NCBI GenBank assembly: GCA_041499515.1
Contig: JBGQKM010000072.1
Coordinates: forward strand, 1 to 20,550
Origin: PALSA-1355 sp041499515
GTDB lineage: Bacteria; Planctomycetota; Planctomycetia; Pirellulales; PALSA-1355
DNA length: 20,550 nt
Reading direction: 5' to 3'
The notes under the pieces were generated by a model. It saw nothing but the letters and a program-made list of their open reading frames with translations, was not told the DNA's origin and ran no database searches. A program made the translations under genes and the position numbers. This document shows, piece by piece, positions 1 through 7,221 of the stretch (position 1 is the first letter of the stretch; each line of letters starts with the position of its first letter).

Positions 1-1
1 T

Positions 2-448
2 CCGCAAACGGCCACCACGATCGGCGACACGTTCAAAGCCCAGGGTCTGTGGGAAACGCCCGATACGGTGCAAACGCTGCTGCGCTATCCGGATCGCGAG
101 GCAGAGGTCTATTTCGAGGGCACATTTGTCAACGCCCGCAGTGGCGCCATGTTGGAATTCATGGGCAGCGAGGCGACGTTGTACTTGGATCGCGGCCGGT
201 ACGAAATTCATCCCGAGCGCAACAAGAAGATCGCATACAGCGATATGGTGCTGGGCAGCGGGCCGCGCGGGGCCGACTTTTACGATCTGCCGAAGGGCGA
301 GGTGCTGCACCTGGCCAACTGGGTCGATTGCGTCCGCAGCCGCAAGAAGCCCAACTGCCCGGCCGAAGCCGGCGTCAGCTCCGCCAGTGCGGCCCACCTG
401 GGCAACCTCGCCCTGCGCAGCGGCCAAGTCGCCCACTGGAAAAGTTAA
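2..448 (+). CDS. Gfo/Idh/MocA family oxidoreductase, C-terminal part (5' truncated by window)
   Basis: The reading frame is open from the first bases of the window, so the gene starts outside it and only the last 148 residues are visible. The segment looks like the C-terminal alpha/beta domain of NAD(P)-dependent Gfo/Idh/MocA dehydrogenases. It has an antiparallel-sheet stretch (VYFEGTFVNARSGAMLEFMG, then EATLYLDRGRYEIHP) followed by the usual closing helix with WVDCVRSRKKPNCPAEAG and a hydrophobic, Ala/Leu-rich end. In this family the final helix packs next to the sugar-binding face. The Rossmann GxGxxG motif and the catalytic EKP motif would lie upstream and cannot be checked. Planctomycetes carry many paralogues acting on sugars or inositols, so the substrate cannot be named. 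The gene converges on the Nudix gene with a 27-bp gap. Confidence 0.85.
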   Translation, partial: PQTATTIGDTFKAQGLWETPDTVQTLLRYPDREAEVYFEGTFVNARSGAMLEFMGSEATLYLDRGRYEIHPERNKKIAYSDMVLGSGPRGADFYDLPKGEVLHLANWVDCVRSRKKPNCPAEAGVSSASAAHLGNLALRSGQVAHWKS

Positions 449-475
449 GACTCGCCCGCAGACTGGTGGCGTCCG

Positions 476-1027
476 CTAGCGCTTGAGCAGATGTTGGGCC
501 TTGAGAATCAGCACGCAACTTGGCCCGTGCGTGATCTGGCTGTCGATGACCATCCGCGCCGCTTCTTCTAGCGGCATCTGACGGCAGCGAATCAGTTCGG
601 TTCCTTCCAGAGCCGTTGGACCAAAGTCGAGTCCGCGGGCAAGAAACAACCGCGTGGGCGAAACCACCACCGAGGTCAACGGATCGCAGACGCCCAGGTC
701 CGTCCACTCGCGGGCCGTAATGCCCAGCTCTTCTTGCAGCTCGCGCCGGGCGGTGCGCTCGGCGTCCTCGTCCGGCTCGATTCCGCCGCTGACCGCTTCG
801 ATCGTCGCGCGGCCCACGCCATAGTGAAATTCCTCGGTGAGATACACCACGCCGCGATCGTCCAGTGGAAGGACCGTAACGCCCGGCTTCAAGCGAAGAA
901 TGCAATGCGATCCCGGCGCCCCGTCGGGCCGAATCACTTCGTCCCGCGTCAACTCGATCCACGGATCGCGATAGACCTGCTTTCGCGCGACGATCTGCCA
1001 CGGTCCATGCGGTTGGGGAGATTCCAT
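476..1027 (-). CDS. Nudix hydrolase (ADP-ribose pyrophosphatase-like)
   Basis: This 183-residue protein hydrolyses a nucleoside diphosphate linked to another group. It carries a complete Nudix box matching GX5EX7REUXEEXGU: G, GIEPD, E, DAERTAR, then RELQEELGI. These glutamates coordinate Mg2+. The N-terminal sheet (WIELTRDEVIRPDGAPGSHCIL) and the TEEFHYGVGRATIEAVSGG stretch before the box are typical of ADP-ribose pyrophosphatase or GDP-mannose-type Nudix enzymes, which makes NDP-sugar cleavage the best guess. I chose the ATG at 1027 because homology-like sequence begins just after it. The frame stays open to an ATG at 1123, but the extra 32 residues are basic and low in complexity. No strong Shine-Dalgarno is seen at either start. 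The gene is divergent from the DASS transporter. Confidence 0.88.
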   Translation of the reverse strand: MESPQPHGPWQIVARKQVYRDPWIELTRDEVIRPDGAPGSHCILRLKPGVTVLPLDDRGVVYLTEEFHYGVGRATIEAVSGGIEPDEDAERTARRELQEELGITAREWTDLGVCDPLTSVVVSPTRLFLARGLDFGPTALEGTELIRCRQMPLEEAARMVIDSQITHGPSCVLILKAQHLLKR

Positions 1028-1084
1028 CAGGCGGCCGCCGGGGCCAAACACAAAGGGCCCATGCCGCTTGAATCTTAATGGCGA

Positions 1085-1113
1085 TTGCAATGCCCTGCTA
1101 CTCGGCTTATAAC
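1085..1113 (+). promoter_or_regulatory. Candidate sigma70-type promoter for the DASS transporter
   Basis: TTGCAA at 1085-1090 and TATAAC at 1108-1113 are separated by exactly 17 bp. The -35 matches consensus at 4 of 6 positions and the -10 at 5 of 6. Transcription would start near 1120, leaving a short leader before the TTG start at 1156. The -10 also lies in the loop of a small hairpin (CGGCT 1103-1107, AGCCG 1114-1118). That hairpin is followed by a T-run at 1124-1128, which could be read as a weak terminator instead, but no plus-strand gene lies immediately upstream. Confidence 0.4.
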
Positions 1114-1155
1114 AGCCGGGCACTTTTTGGGCGCATCGGTTCGTAGCCTGGGGCT

Positions 1156-2730
1156 TTGGCGAACGACGTGGATTCTCAACTTCCGGCTGCCGCGGAGCCT
1201 TCGTGGCTGCGATTCTCTTGGGATCGGCTGGGACTAGCGCTCGGCCCGGCGGTCATGGCGGCCTGGATCGCCTGGGGACCTGCCGACTCGCTTACGCCGG
1301 AGGCGCACCGGCTGGCCGGCGTGCTGCTGTTGACCATCATTTGGTGGCTGACCGAGCCGATCCCGATTCCGGCCACGGGTCTGTTGGGCGTGGTCCTGTC
1401 GGTGGTGGTGGGCGCCGTGCCGGCCGACGAGTCGGGAAGATTCGAGCCGGCCAGGATCGCGCTGGCGCCGTTCGGCAATCCCACACTCTATTTTCTGCTG
1501 GGCGGAATGTTCATCGGCCGCGCGATGAGCCGCCACGGGCTGGACCGCCGCATCGCGCTTTCGATCGTGACCACCCGCTGGGCAGCCCGCTCGCCGGGCG
1601 CGCTGCTGGGCGCCGTGGGGCTCTCGGTGATGCTGGTCTCGATGTGGATTTCCAACACGGCCGCCACGGCGATGATCTATCCGGTCACCTTGGGCATGAT
1701 TTCGGTGTTGGCCGCCGGCCTGGGCCCCGAGGCCGACCGCTTTGCCCGCTCGCCGTATGCGTCGGCGCTATTGTTGATCACCGCCTATGCTTCGTCGGTC
1801 GGCGGAGTGGCCACGCCGATCGGCACGACGACCAACGTGGTGGCGATGGGTTTCTTCCGCGAGCCGGAATATTTTGGCCATGCGATCGACTTTGGCCGCT
1901 GGATGGCCGTGGGCGTGCCGATGATGGCGGCCCTGGGCGTGGCGCTGTTCGTGTGGCTGCGATGGCTTGCGCCGGCCGGCAAACTTGATCTGTCGCGGTT
2001 GCACGCTCAACTGCGCGAGGAGCGGGCAAAACTGAGACGCTGGTCGGTCGGCGAGGTCAACACGCTCGTGGTGTTTCTCACGGTGATTGCCTTGTGGATC
2101 GCCCCGTCGGTGCTGTCGCTCTCCGGTTGGCACTCGGCCGCCGAGTGGTTCGGCCGGCATCTGCCCGAAGAGATCGTGGCCATGCTGGCGCCGATCTTGC
2201 TGTTTTTGTTGCCGGTCGATTGGCGGCGGCGGCGATTTTCGCTCGAGTTGGACGACATCTCGCAAATCGACTGGGGGACGCTGCTGCTGTTTGGCTCGGG
2301 GCTGTCGCTGGGAAACCTGATGTTCAGGACCGGGCTGGTGCAAGTCATGGGACGAGGCGCGTTCGACGCGCTGGGCACCGACGACGTCTGGCTGATCACG
2401 GCCATGGCCATCGCCGGCGGGATTCTGCTGAGCGAATTCACCAGCAACGCCACCACCGCCATCGCATTGATTCCGGTGGTCTGGTCGATTTGCCGCGATG
2501 CGGGCATCGACTCGACCGCGCCGCTGATGGGCGTGACTTTTGGCGCCAGTTTTGGCTCGGCCCTGCCCATCTCGACGCCGCCCAACGCGATCGTCTATGG
2601 CTCGCGGTTGATTCCGGCGCGGCGGATGATGTTGGCCGGCCTGGGTTTCGACCTGCTGTGCGGGATCGTGATTTGGACCGTGCTGCGCGTGGCCTACGCG
2701 CTGGACTGGTCGCCGCTGGTGGCCAATTGA
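1156..2730 (+). CDS. DASS/SLC13 family sodium-coupled anion (dicarboxylate) transporter
   Basis: This 524-residue inner-membrane protein has about a dozen hydrophobic segments and the two repeated signature regions of the DASS (SLC13, CitMHS-related) family. The first repeat carries SNT at residues 166-168 (ISNTAATAMIYP) and a downstream TPIGTTTNVVA loop. The second carries SNAT at 430-433 (EFTSNATTAIALIPV) and TPPNAI at 474-479. These paired SNT and TPxN loops bind Na+ and the carboxylate substrate in VcINDY-type structures, so import of succinate, malate, citrate or a similar anion is expected; the exact substrate is not readable. An in-frame TAG at 1144-1146 blocks any upstream extension. 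The start is therefore TTG at 1156, with GTG at 1168 as the alternative. A weak TGGGG lies just upstream. Confidence 0.9.
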   Translation: MANDVDSQLPAAAEPSWLRFSWDRLGLALGPAVMAAWIAWGPADSLTPEAHRLAGVLLLTIIWWLTEPIPIPATGLLGVVLSVVVGAVPADESGRFEPARIALAPFGNPTLYFLLGGMFIGRAMSRHGLDRRIALSIVTTRWAARSPGALLGAVGLSVMLVSMWISNTAATAMIYPVTLGMISVLAAGLGPEADRFARSPYASALLLITAYASSVGGVATPIGTTTNVVAMGFFREPEYFGHAIDFGRWMAVGVPMMAALGVALFVWLRWLAPAGKLDLSRLHAQLREERAKLRRWSVGEVNTLVVFLTVIALWIAPSVLSLSGWHSAAEWFGRHLPEEIVAMLAPILLFLLPVDWRRRRFSLELDDISQIDWGTLLLFGSGLSLGNLMFRTGLVQVMGRGAFDALGTDDVWLITAMAIAGGILLSEFTSNATTAIALIPVVWSICRDAGIDSTAPLMGVTFGASFGSALPISTPPNAIVYGSRLIPARRMMLAGLGFDLLCGIVIWTVLRVAYALDWSPLVAN

Positions 2731-2773
2731 TCTGCCCCTCGCCCCTCGGTGCGGGCTTTGAATCGTCGCCCCA

Positions 2774-4141
2774 TTACGCGACGCGCGCGTTGAACCGACG
2801 CAGAAACGGGCCCGACTGATGGCCCGGCACGGAGCCGTTGACCGGCCGGTATGCGAGTTGCACGTCGATGTTCTCCCACAGCACGAGCATCTCGCCGATC
2901 CGCGTCATGGCCCGAATGTCGCCGTCCTGCGAAACCACGAAGCCCAACGACCCGGGCTTGTCGTAGCAGTAGCGAGCCATGGCCCGATGCCGCGTGCCAT
3001 ATTGGGTCAATTCCGACTGCCGCAGCAGCTTGGAGTTGGCCTGGGAGTCGCGGGCGACGTAGACGTCGCTCAAGAGATTGTCAGTTCGCACTTCAACCCC
3101 AAAGCCGTGCACGACCATGCGGCGATCCACGAGCACGAAGCCGTCGACGCACGAGAGCGAAGCGATGAAGCGAACCGCTCCGAGGACTTCATTTTTGTGT
3201 TCGCCCAATTCGTGATCCAGCGCCAACTCGCCCGCCGGAGCGTAGGCCAACACGCTTTGCGCCTGGTCCTGCCCGGGGGCCTGCGCCGCGCGGTTGTTCG
3301 AGGCCGACAACTGGCTCTCGACCATTCCGCGCAGCGACTTAAGCAGCCGGTCGTAGCGGATCTTGTACTTGACGTTCAGTCCGTCGAGGGTCGTTTGCGG
3401 GGTGATCAGAAGTCCGCCGCCGTGGCGATAGTGCTGGATGTTCATCAGGGTGCGGCAAATGGCGTTGAGCCAGCGCATCAGTAGTTCGGATTCCAAATCG
3501 GCCTGCGCGATATGCGGCGGGGTCTTGGCGCCGGTGTCGACCAGGTAGCTGCGCAGATATCCGGCTAGCATCTCGTGAACCGGCCCGGACCAAAGCACGT
3601 CGTGATACTCTTCGACCAGCGTGTTCTGTTCGAGGCTGCCGACCAGCGAGTCGTTTTGATAGACCGAAATATTGCCGACCCCCGTGATCGTGGCCTGAAA
3701 CAAGCCGGGCCGCTCGGGGTTGACCGAGGCATCCAACGTGATGTAGTCGCTGTGGCGGGGCTCCTGGTCGACCATGCCCCAGATAAAAAGCTTATTTTTC
3801 TTGTCCCGAAACACCGCCAGCGACGAGACCTCGGGATCGGCGGCCCGGGCCAGCTTGCTCAGCGTCCGGGTGTCGAACGCCAGGGGCCGCTCGAAGGGGA
3901 CATGGCTCCAGCAGTCGGCCGGGCGCCGCGTCGCCGACGGGCTCTGACGGTCCTCAGGATCGACATAGTTGACCGTGCACAGGATTGGCCGGCCTTCGTC
4001 GGTCTTCAGGCTGGCAAAGTACAGAGTTTCGAGCAACCGGGTAAGCACGGCCTCGGGCGGCGCGTTGCCGTGCTGGCTGCGCAGCCGGGTGGCTACCAGC
4101 TTGGCTAAATGGGCCGGATATTGGGTGGTTCGATCAAGCAT
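2774..4141 (-). CDS. DisA_N/DAC-related putative nucleotide-sensor protein (DACNV-like)
   Basis: This is a 455-residue soluble protein. Its C-terminal region (about residues 305-440) resembles the diadenylate cyclase (DAC/DisA_N) fold: a helix, then VDGFVLVDRRMVVHGFGVEV (DGF at 333-335), then YGTRHRAMARYC (RHR at 384-386), then a strand GFVVSQDGDIRAM. Canonical cyclases have DGA and RHR motifs; here RHR is kept but DGA reads DGF. From memory, related proteins are called putative sensor domain DACNV proteins. The N-terminal 300 residues are not recognised, although the stretch from about 95 to 190 is strand-rich. I chose ATG 4141 because the open frame upstream to 4306 translates the inverted-repeat element and is unlikely to be protein. 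No clear Shine-Dalgarno is seen. It may sense or make a dinucleotide; which one is unresolved. Confidence 0.6.
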   Translation of the reverse strand: MLDRTTQYPAHLAKLVATRLRSQHGNAPPEAVLTRLLETLYFASLKTDEGRPILCTVNYVDPEDRQSPSATRRPADCWSHVPFERPLAFDTRTLSKLARAADPEVSSLAVFRDKKNKLFIWGMVDQEPRHSDYITLDASVNPERPGLFQATITGVGNISVYQNDSLVGSLEQNTLVEEYHDVLWSGPVHEMLAGYLRSYLVDTGAKTPPHIAQADLESELLMRWLNAICRTLMNIQHYRHGGGLLITPQTTLDGLNVKYKIRYDRLLKSLRGMVESQLSASNNRAAQAPGQDQAQSVLAYAPAGELALDHELGEHKNEVLGAVRFIASLSCVDGFVLVDRRMVVHGFGVEVRTDNLLSDVYVARDSQANSKLLRQSELTQYGTRHRAMARYCYDKPGSLGFVVSQDGDIRAMTRIGEMLVLWENIDVQLAYRPVNGSVPGHQSGPFLRRFNARVA

Positions 4142-4175
4142 CAGGCCTGGCAAACGGGCGAGCGGAACAAAACTA

Positions 4176-4274
4176 GAACCGGTTTTGAAACTGCGGGGAC
4201 TGTCCCAATTTTGCGAAGTTCTCGCGGCAAAATGGGACTGTCCCCTTATCTGGAGCAGTTTTGAAACCGGTTCT
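4176..4274. repeat. Inverted-repeat element, copy 1 (REP/MITE-like, GGGACTGTCCC palindromes)
   Basis: The ends are imperfect inverted repeats of about 20 bp: AGAACCGGTTTTGAAACTGC on the left and GCAGTTTTGAAACCGGTTCT on the right. Inside are two facing arms, GGGGACTGTCCC with AATTTTGC and GCAAAAT with GGGACTGTCCCC, so the whole element can fold into a long hairpin. It contains no open reading frame of its own. Related copies occur at 16175-16273 and 16973-17060. The base before the left end makes CTAGAACC. It lies just upstream of the DisA_N-like gene. Confidence 0.85.
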
Positions 4275-4534
4275 GGACCGAAGGACTGCGGACTATCGGG
4301 AAACACGTCGTGTACGTCAACCCCGGATAGGCTCCGCCAGTTTCTTCGTCCACGGAAGTCTCGCTACTTCAGCAGGTTCGTACCGCGTGAGAAAAAGTAT
4401 TACAACCAGATTTTCAGGTCTCTCGCGGGGTCCCGCAAACGGGCGGCGGCGGCTGGCCGGTCGCGGCAACGCTTGTCACAATGGATCACCGCCGATCGAT
4501 CGGATGCCGGACTTATTGATCACGAGCCAAAGAG
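4275..4534. other. Non-coding stretch between repeat copy 1 and the yjbQ relic
   Basis: No credible gene is seen in these 260 bases. The composition is more AT-rich than the neighbouring genes around 4380-4420. A TATTAC at 4398-4403 could serve as a -10 element, but no good -35 lies 17 bp upstream. The end (4525-4534) reads into a purine-rich AAAGAG just before the ATG of the yjbQ relic, an old ribosome binding site. Confidence 0.4.
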
Positions 4535-4675
4535 ATGAAATCGCAGACCGAATACCTGACTTTCAATCTGCCAAAGCGCATGCAGTTTGTGAACATTACG
4601 CCGCAGGTCGAAGAGGTCGTTCGTAAAAGCGGCGTCCGCGAGGGCCTGGTGCTGGTCAACGCAAAGCAGATTTCT
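4535..4675 (+). pseudogene. N-terminal relic of a second YjbQ/UPF0047 gene
   Basis: From the ATG at 4535 the first 47 codons are clearly homologous to the intact YjbQ at 6676: 37 of 47 residues are identical by direct comparison, including TEYLTFNLP, NITP, VEE and RKSGVREGLVL. After about 4675 the similarity stops abruptly and the frame runs into unrelated sequence. The conserved histidine region (HITA in the intact copy) is already altered to KQIS at the break. The remaining two-thirds, with the NADAHMK and GPWEQIF motifs, are missing. A weak AAAGAG precedes the start. This is a truncated paralogue, not a functional gene. Confidence 0.85.
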
Positions 4676-4772
4676 GCACTAGCTCTTTCTGCAGGTGCGG
4701 GGCACCAAAGAAGAACAAGGCATCCAGGCGAGACTTGCTCATTGGGATGCTGCCTTCGTCATGAATCAGGTG

Positions 4773-4847
4773 GCCATCCTTGGGCGACTGGCGAATTTCG
4801 TCCAAGCCCGCTTCAAGTTCGACGCTCGTCAAATGTCTCACGCCCAT
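4773..4847 (-). pseudogene. Possible N-terminal relic of a MOSC-domain-like protein
   Basis: Read on the minus strand from ATG 4847, the first 25 residues (MGVRHLTSVELEAGLDEIRQ, then SPKDG) resemble, from memory, the conserved start of a bacterial MOSC-domain-containing protein family whose members continue with a LELIVRRP-type strand. Here the similarity stops after SPKDG and the next residues are unrelated. The open frame continues to 4656 but has no recognised content. The call rests on recollection of the family and on only 25 residues. Confidence 0.35.
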
Positions 4848-5070
4848 CGTGTCGATCCCCTTAAAGGCCCACTCTGCGCTTTAGATGTCGCGCGGGCCTA
4901 GGCGATTGACCGAAAAGTCGAAAAAACCCGGCGGCCTCGGCGAAGTTCGTGGGGGGCGTCTTCGAGTCCAACCGATGGGCAGCCGAGTCGCCGTGGGGTA
5001 CGATTGAAGACTCGACCGAGTGGCTCATTTTGCGGGGATCGAAGCCCAAGCGCTCGCGGCCAGCCAAGCT
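4848..5070. other. Intergenic region upstream of the glycosyltransferase
   Basis: No gene is supported here. The region contains a short A-run (AAAAAACCC near 4921-4928) and a TACGAT at 4999-5004 that could be a -10 for the glycosyltransferase, without a convincing -35. The glycosyltransferase frame is open back to a GTG at 5020. Confidence 0.35.
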
Positions 5071-6213
5071 ATGACGAACATCGCCTTTCTGGATGCGATC
5101 GGGTGGGACTACGACGTGTCCACGCCCTACCAGCGACCCCTTGGCGGATCGCAGTCGGCACTCGCCTACCTGGCGGTCGAATTGGCCCGACGGCAGGCGC
5201 GGGTCACGCTCTTCTCCGGCACGTCGGCGCCGCGCGAAGTCATGGGCGTGACGTGCATTTCGACTCGCGGCGTTCTGTGGACGGCATTTGCTCAGCCATT
5301 TGACGCAATGGTGATACTCAACGGCCCCGCTGACGCCAATTTGCAGCTCCGGCCGCACCTTGACCCTCACACGCCACTGGTCCTCTGGACGCAGCACGCG
5401 TGCGACCAGCCAGCGATGCAGCCGCTCGCGCGTCCCGAAGTGCGCGACGCATGGGACGCGTTCGTGTGCGTCTCCGAGTGGCAGCGTTCCACGCTCATCG
5501 AACGCTTTGGTTTGCGTCCCGAGCGGACTTCGATCCTGCGCAACGCGATATCGCCGGCCTTCGAGGGACTTTTTCGAAGTCGCGACGAGTTGGCCGAGGC
5601 CAAAAGCCGGCGTCTGCTGCTGAGCTATACCAGCACGCCGTTCCGCGGGCTCGTTCTGCTGGTACCGGTCTTCGTCGCGGCGCGCGTCGACTTTCCCGAC
5701 GCCGAGCTCGAAGTCTTTTCCAGCATGAAGGTCTACCAGCAAGACGAGCCGGCCGACCAGCACAAAATCCTCTACGACCAGTGCCGCTCGACGCCCGGGC
5801 TGCGTTACATGGGTTCGGTGCCCCAGCCTCGGCTTGCCGACGCGTTGAAGGGCGCTTCGGTGCTCGCCTACCCGAATACCTGGGCCGAAACAAGCTGCAT
5901 CGCGGTCATGGAGGCCCTCGCCGCCGGCCTGTTCGTCGTAACCACCGACTTGGGCGCCCTGGCCGAGACCACGATGGGCTTTGGGGCCTTGGTTCCCTTC
6001 GCCGCCGGCCAGAGCCGCGCCGATTTCGCCCGCGTCTACCTGAGCCGCCTGAAAGAAATCCTCCGCCACCGCGCCGCCGACCCAACTGCCTTCGCCGCCG
6101 CCCGGTTAGAACAAATCCAAGCCATCAATGCCGAGTGCATCTGGCGCGTCCGCGCCGAGCAATGGGAGCAGTCGATCGCCGGCTGGAAACAAGCCCGCCA
6201 GGGAGTGAGCTGA
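5071..6213 (+). CDS. Glycosyltransferase family 4-like protein
   Basis: This 380-residue protein has the two-Rossmann GT-B layout. The N-terminal half starts with TNIAFLDAIGWDYD and a glycine-rich acceptor loop (LGGSQSALAYLAVELARRQ) near residues 24-42, as in retaining GT4 enzymes. The C-terminal half carries the E-x7-E motif of this clan, ETSCIAVME at residues 273-281, followed by ALAAGLFVVTTDLGALAE, which contacts the nucleotide sugar. It should transfer a sugar from an NDP-sugar to a glycan or lipid at the cytoplasmic face; donor and acceptor are unknown. I chose ATG 5071 because the similarity begins immediately. A GTG at 5020 would add 17 residues with no family-like features. It stands alone, with relic-rich DNA on both sides and no other polysaccharide genes, which suggests it arrived by transfer or was left behind by rearrangement. 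Confidence 0.85.
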   Translation: MTNIAFLDAIGWDYDVSTPYQRPLGGSQSALAYLAVELARRQARVTLFSGTSAPREVMGVTCISTRGVLWTAFAQPFDAMVILNGPADANLQLRPHLDPHTPLVLWTQHACDQPAMQPLARPEVRDAWDAFVCVSEWQRSTLIERFGLRPERTSILRNAISPAFEGLFRSRDELAEAKSRRLLLSYTSTPFRGLVLLVPVFVAARVDFPDAELEVFSSMKVYQQDEPADQHKILYDQCRSTPGLRYMGSVPQPRLADALKGASVLAYPNTWAETSCIAVMEALAAGLFVVTTDLGALAETTMGFGALVPFAAGQSRADFARVYLSRLKEILRHRAADPTAFAAARLEQIQAINAECIWRVRAEQWEQSIAGWKQARQGVS

Positions 6214-6278
6214 ACGGCCATCACGTGCCGCAACAACGAACAAGGGCAACGATCGCAACGCATTGCCTTCCTTCCAGT

Positions 6279-6351
6279 AGCGGCGCAGGGATTCGAACCC
6301 CGGACACGCGGATGATGATTCACTGCGATACCCCTGTAAAGCTCGAAGAAA
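6279..6351 (-). pseudogene. Degenerate tRNA (CAT anticodon position; Met/Ile2-like) or tRNA fragment
   Basis: On the minus strand 6302-6286 forms a perfect T-arm: stem CGGGG, loop TTCGAAT, stem CCCTG. It is followed by a seven-base acceptor strand CGCCGCT and a discriminator-position A at 6278. Counting back with a five-base variable loop (GTGTC) puts T at position 33 and CAT at 34-36. Further back, AGCTTTACAGGGGTATCGCA aligns with a D-arm. The overall length, 73 nt, fits a tRNA. However, the anticodon stem (AGTGA with TCCGC) keeps only two pairs, and the 5' acceptor strand (TTTCTTC) does not pair with the 3' strand. No CCA is encoded. It is best read as a decayed tRNA, possibly left by insertion or recombination at a tRNA 3' end. 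Confidence 0.4.
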
Positions 6352-6662
6352 ACGACGGTTTTCAAGAGCGCGCAGCAGGAGTGCAGAAAACTGCGCCTGA
6401 CGCGGCGGAGCTACCCGCCTGCCCGTCTAGTTTATTGTCGTAATGAGTCTCGATCGTCGCGTTCGACAGGTCGGTTCGTCGGCAAGCACTGCCACCAGCG
6501 TGCGTTACCGATGGTGGACTGTATTGTCCCGGATCATGCATGTGGTCCTATGCTCTATCGCCCCGCGTAGCCCGTCTGCCGTCACTTGTGCCGCGTCTCG
6601 ATGGGCTTGGGCGGTCCCAAATAGGTCCCGGCCCAATACAATGCGATAGTCACAAAACCAAG

Positions 6663-6670
6663 AAGGGAGA
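6663..6670 (+). promoter_or_regulatory. Ribosome binding site of yjbQ
   Basis: AAGGGAGA sits about 6 bases before the ATG at 6676. It is one of only two strong Shine-Dalgarno sequences in the window and settles the start of yjbQ. Confidence 0.7.
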
Positions 6671-6675
6671 ATCGA

Positions 6676-7098
6676 ATGAAGTCGCGCACTGAATACTTGA
6701 CGTTCAATTTGCCCGCTCGAATGGCCTTCGAGAACATCACGCCAAAGGTTGAAGAGGCCGTTCGCAAAAGCGGAGTTCGCGAGGGTCTCGTGCTCTGTAA
6801 CGCGATGCACATCACGGCCAGCGTGTTTATCAACGACGACGAGCCGGGGCTGATCGAGGATTACCAGAAATGGCTCGACGCGCTGGCGCCGTTCGACCCC
6901 TCGCCCGAGCGCTACCACCACAACCGCACGGGCGAGGACAACGCCGATGCTCATATGAAGCGGCAATTGATGGGGCGAGAAGTGGTTGTGGCGATCACGG
7001 CCGGGAAGCTGGACTTCGGCCCCTGGGAGCAAATCTTCTACGGCGAGTTCGATGGCCGACGGCCGAAGCGCGTGCTGGTCAAGGTGATCGGCGAGTAA
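6676..7098 (+). CDS. yjbQ: YjbQ/UPF0047 family protein (secondary thiamine-phosphate synthase type)
   Basis: This 140-residue protein has the full UPF0047 (YjbQ) pattern: TEYLTFNLP at the start, AMHITASVFINDDEPGL, YHHN, EDNADAHMKRQLMG, then GPWEQIFYGEFDG and the C-terminal RRPKRVLVKVIGE. Its length equals the usual family length. The conserved histidines in HITA, YHHN and AHMK form the presumed metal or active site. Family members have weak thiamine-phosphate synthase activity and are otherwise of unclear physiological role, so the product name is conventional rather than demonstrated. A strong Shine-Dalgarno precedes the ATG. The same gene family is present twice more as fragments, at 4535-4675 and 7942-7989. 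The next gene, SpoIIM-like, follows after 123 bp with its own ribosome binding site. Confidence 0.92.
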   Translation: MKSRTEYLTFNLPARMAFENITPKVEEAVRKSGVREGLVLCNAMHITASVFINDDEPGLIEDYQKWLDALAPFDPSPERYHHNRTGEDNADAHMKRQLMGREVVVAITAGKLDFGPWEQIFYGEFDGRRPKRVLVKVIGE

Positions 7099-7206
7099 CC
7101 CGGGCATGGCTGCCTCTATTCTATTCGCGCTATCACCTTGAAGGTGTGCAAGCAGCGCCGACCGCAGTATATTGTCGCCATCGGCAGCCTGTGAGGACCT
7201 TACCCC

Positions 7207-7213
7207 AAAGGAG
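7207..7213 (+). promoter_or_regulatory. Ribosome binding site of the SpoIIM-like gene
   Basis: AAAGGAG lies 8 bases before the ATG at 7222. This is a near-perfect Shine-Dalgarno and fixes the start. A TATATT at 7168-7173 could be a -10, but the nearest TTGAAG (7138-7143) is 24 bp away, too far for a standard promoter. Confidence 0.7.
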
Positions 7214-7221
7214 CGTTTGTC

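Larger units (their letters stand above)
6214..6675. other. Relic-containing intergenic region between the glycosyltransferase and yjbQ
   Basis: These 460 bases hold the decayed tRNA (6279-6351) and no credible protein gene. The rest, 6352-6660, shows only short open frames with no recognisable content. A good Shine-Dalgarno (AAGGGAGA around 6663-6670) at the right end belongs to yjbQ. Confidence 0.5.

Noticed and set aside
1103..1128. Hairpin plus T-run as an intrinsic terminator
   Set aside because: The stem is only 5 bp, the T-run is several bases away, and no plus-strand gene ends nearby. The promoter reading fits better.
4142..4306. N-terminal extension of the DisA_N-like protein
   Set aside because: The extra 55 residues translate repeat copy 1, which recurs as a non-coding element elsewhere.
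4861..6069. 402-codon open frame on the minus strand
   Set aside because: It lies antisense to the glycosyltransferase, is rich in Arg, Gly and His with no recognisable motif, and is the usual shadow of GC-rich coding DNA.
6400..6422. Box A-like GGTAGCTC on the minus strand as the 5' end of the tRNA
   Set aside because: It would make a 142-nt gene with non-pairing acceptor strands. The closer AGCT at 6340-6343 gives the correct tRNA length.
6582..6833. 83-codon minus-strand frame ending in a hydrophobic helix-like segment
   Set aside because: Most of it is antisense to yjbQ. The membrane-like end covers only about 30 residues and has no start or ribosome binding site of its own.
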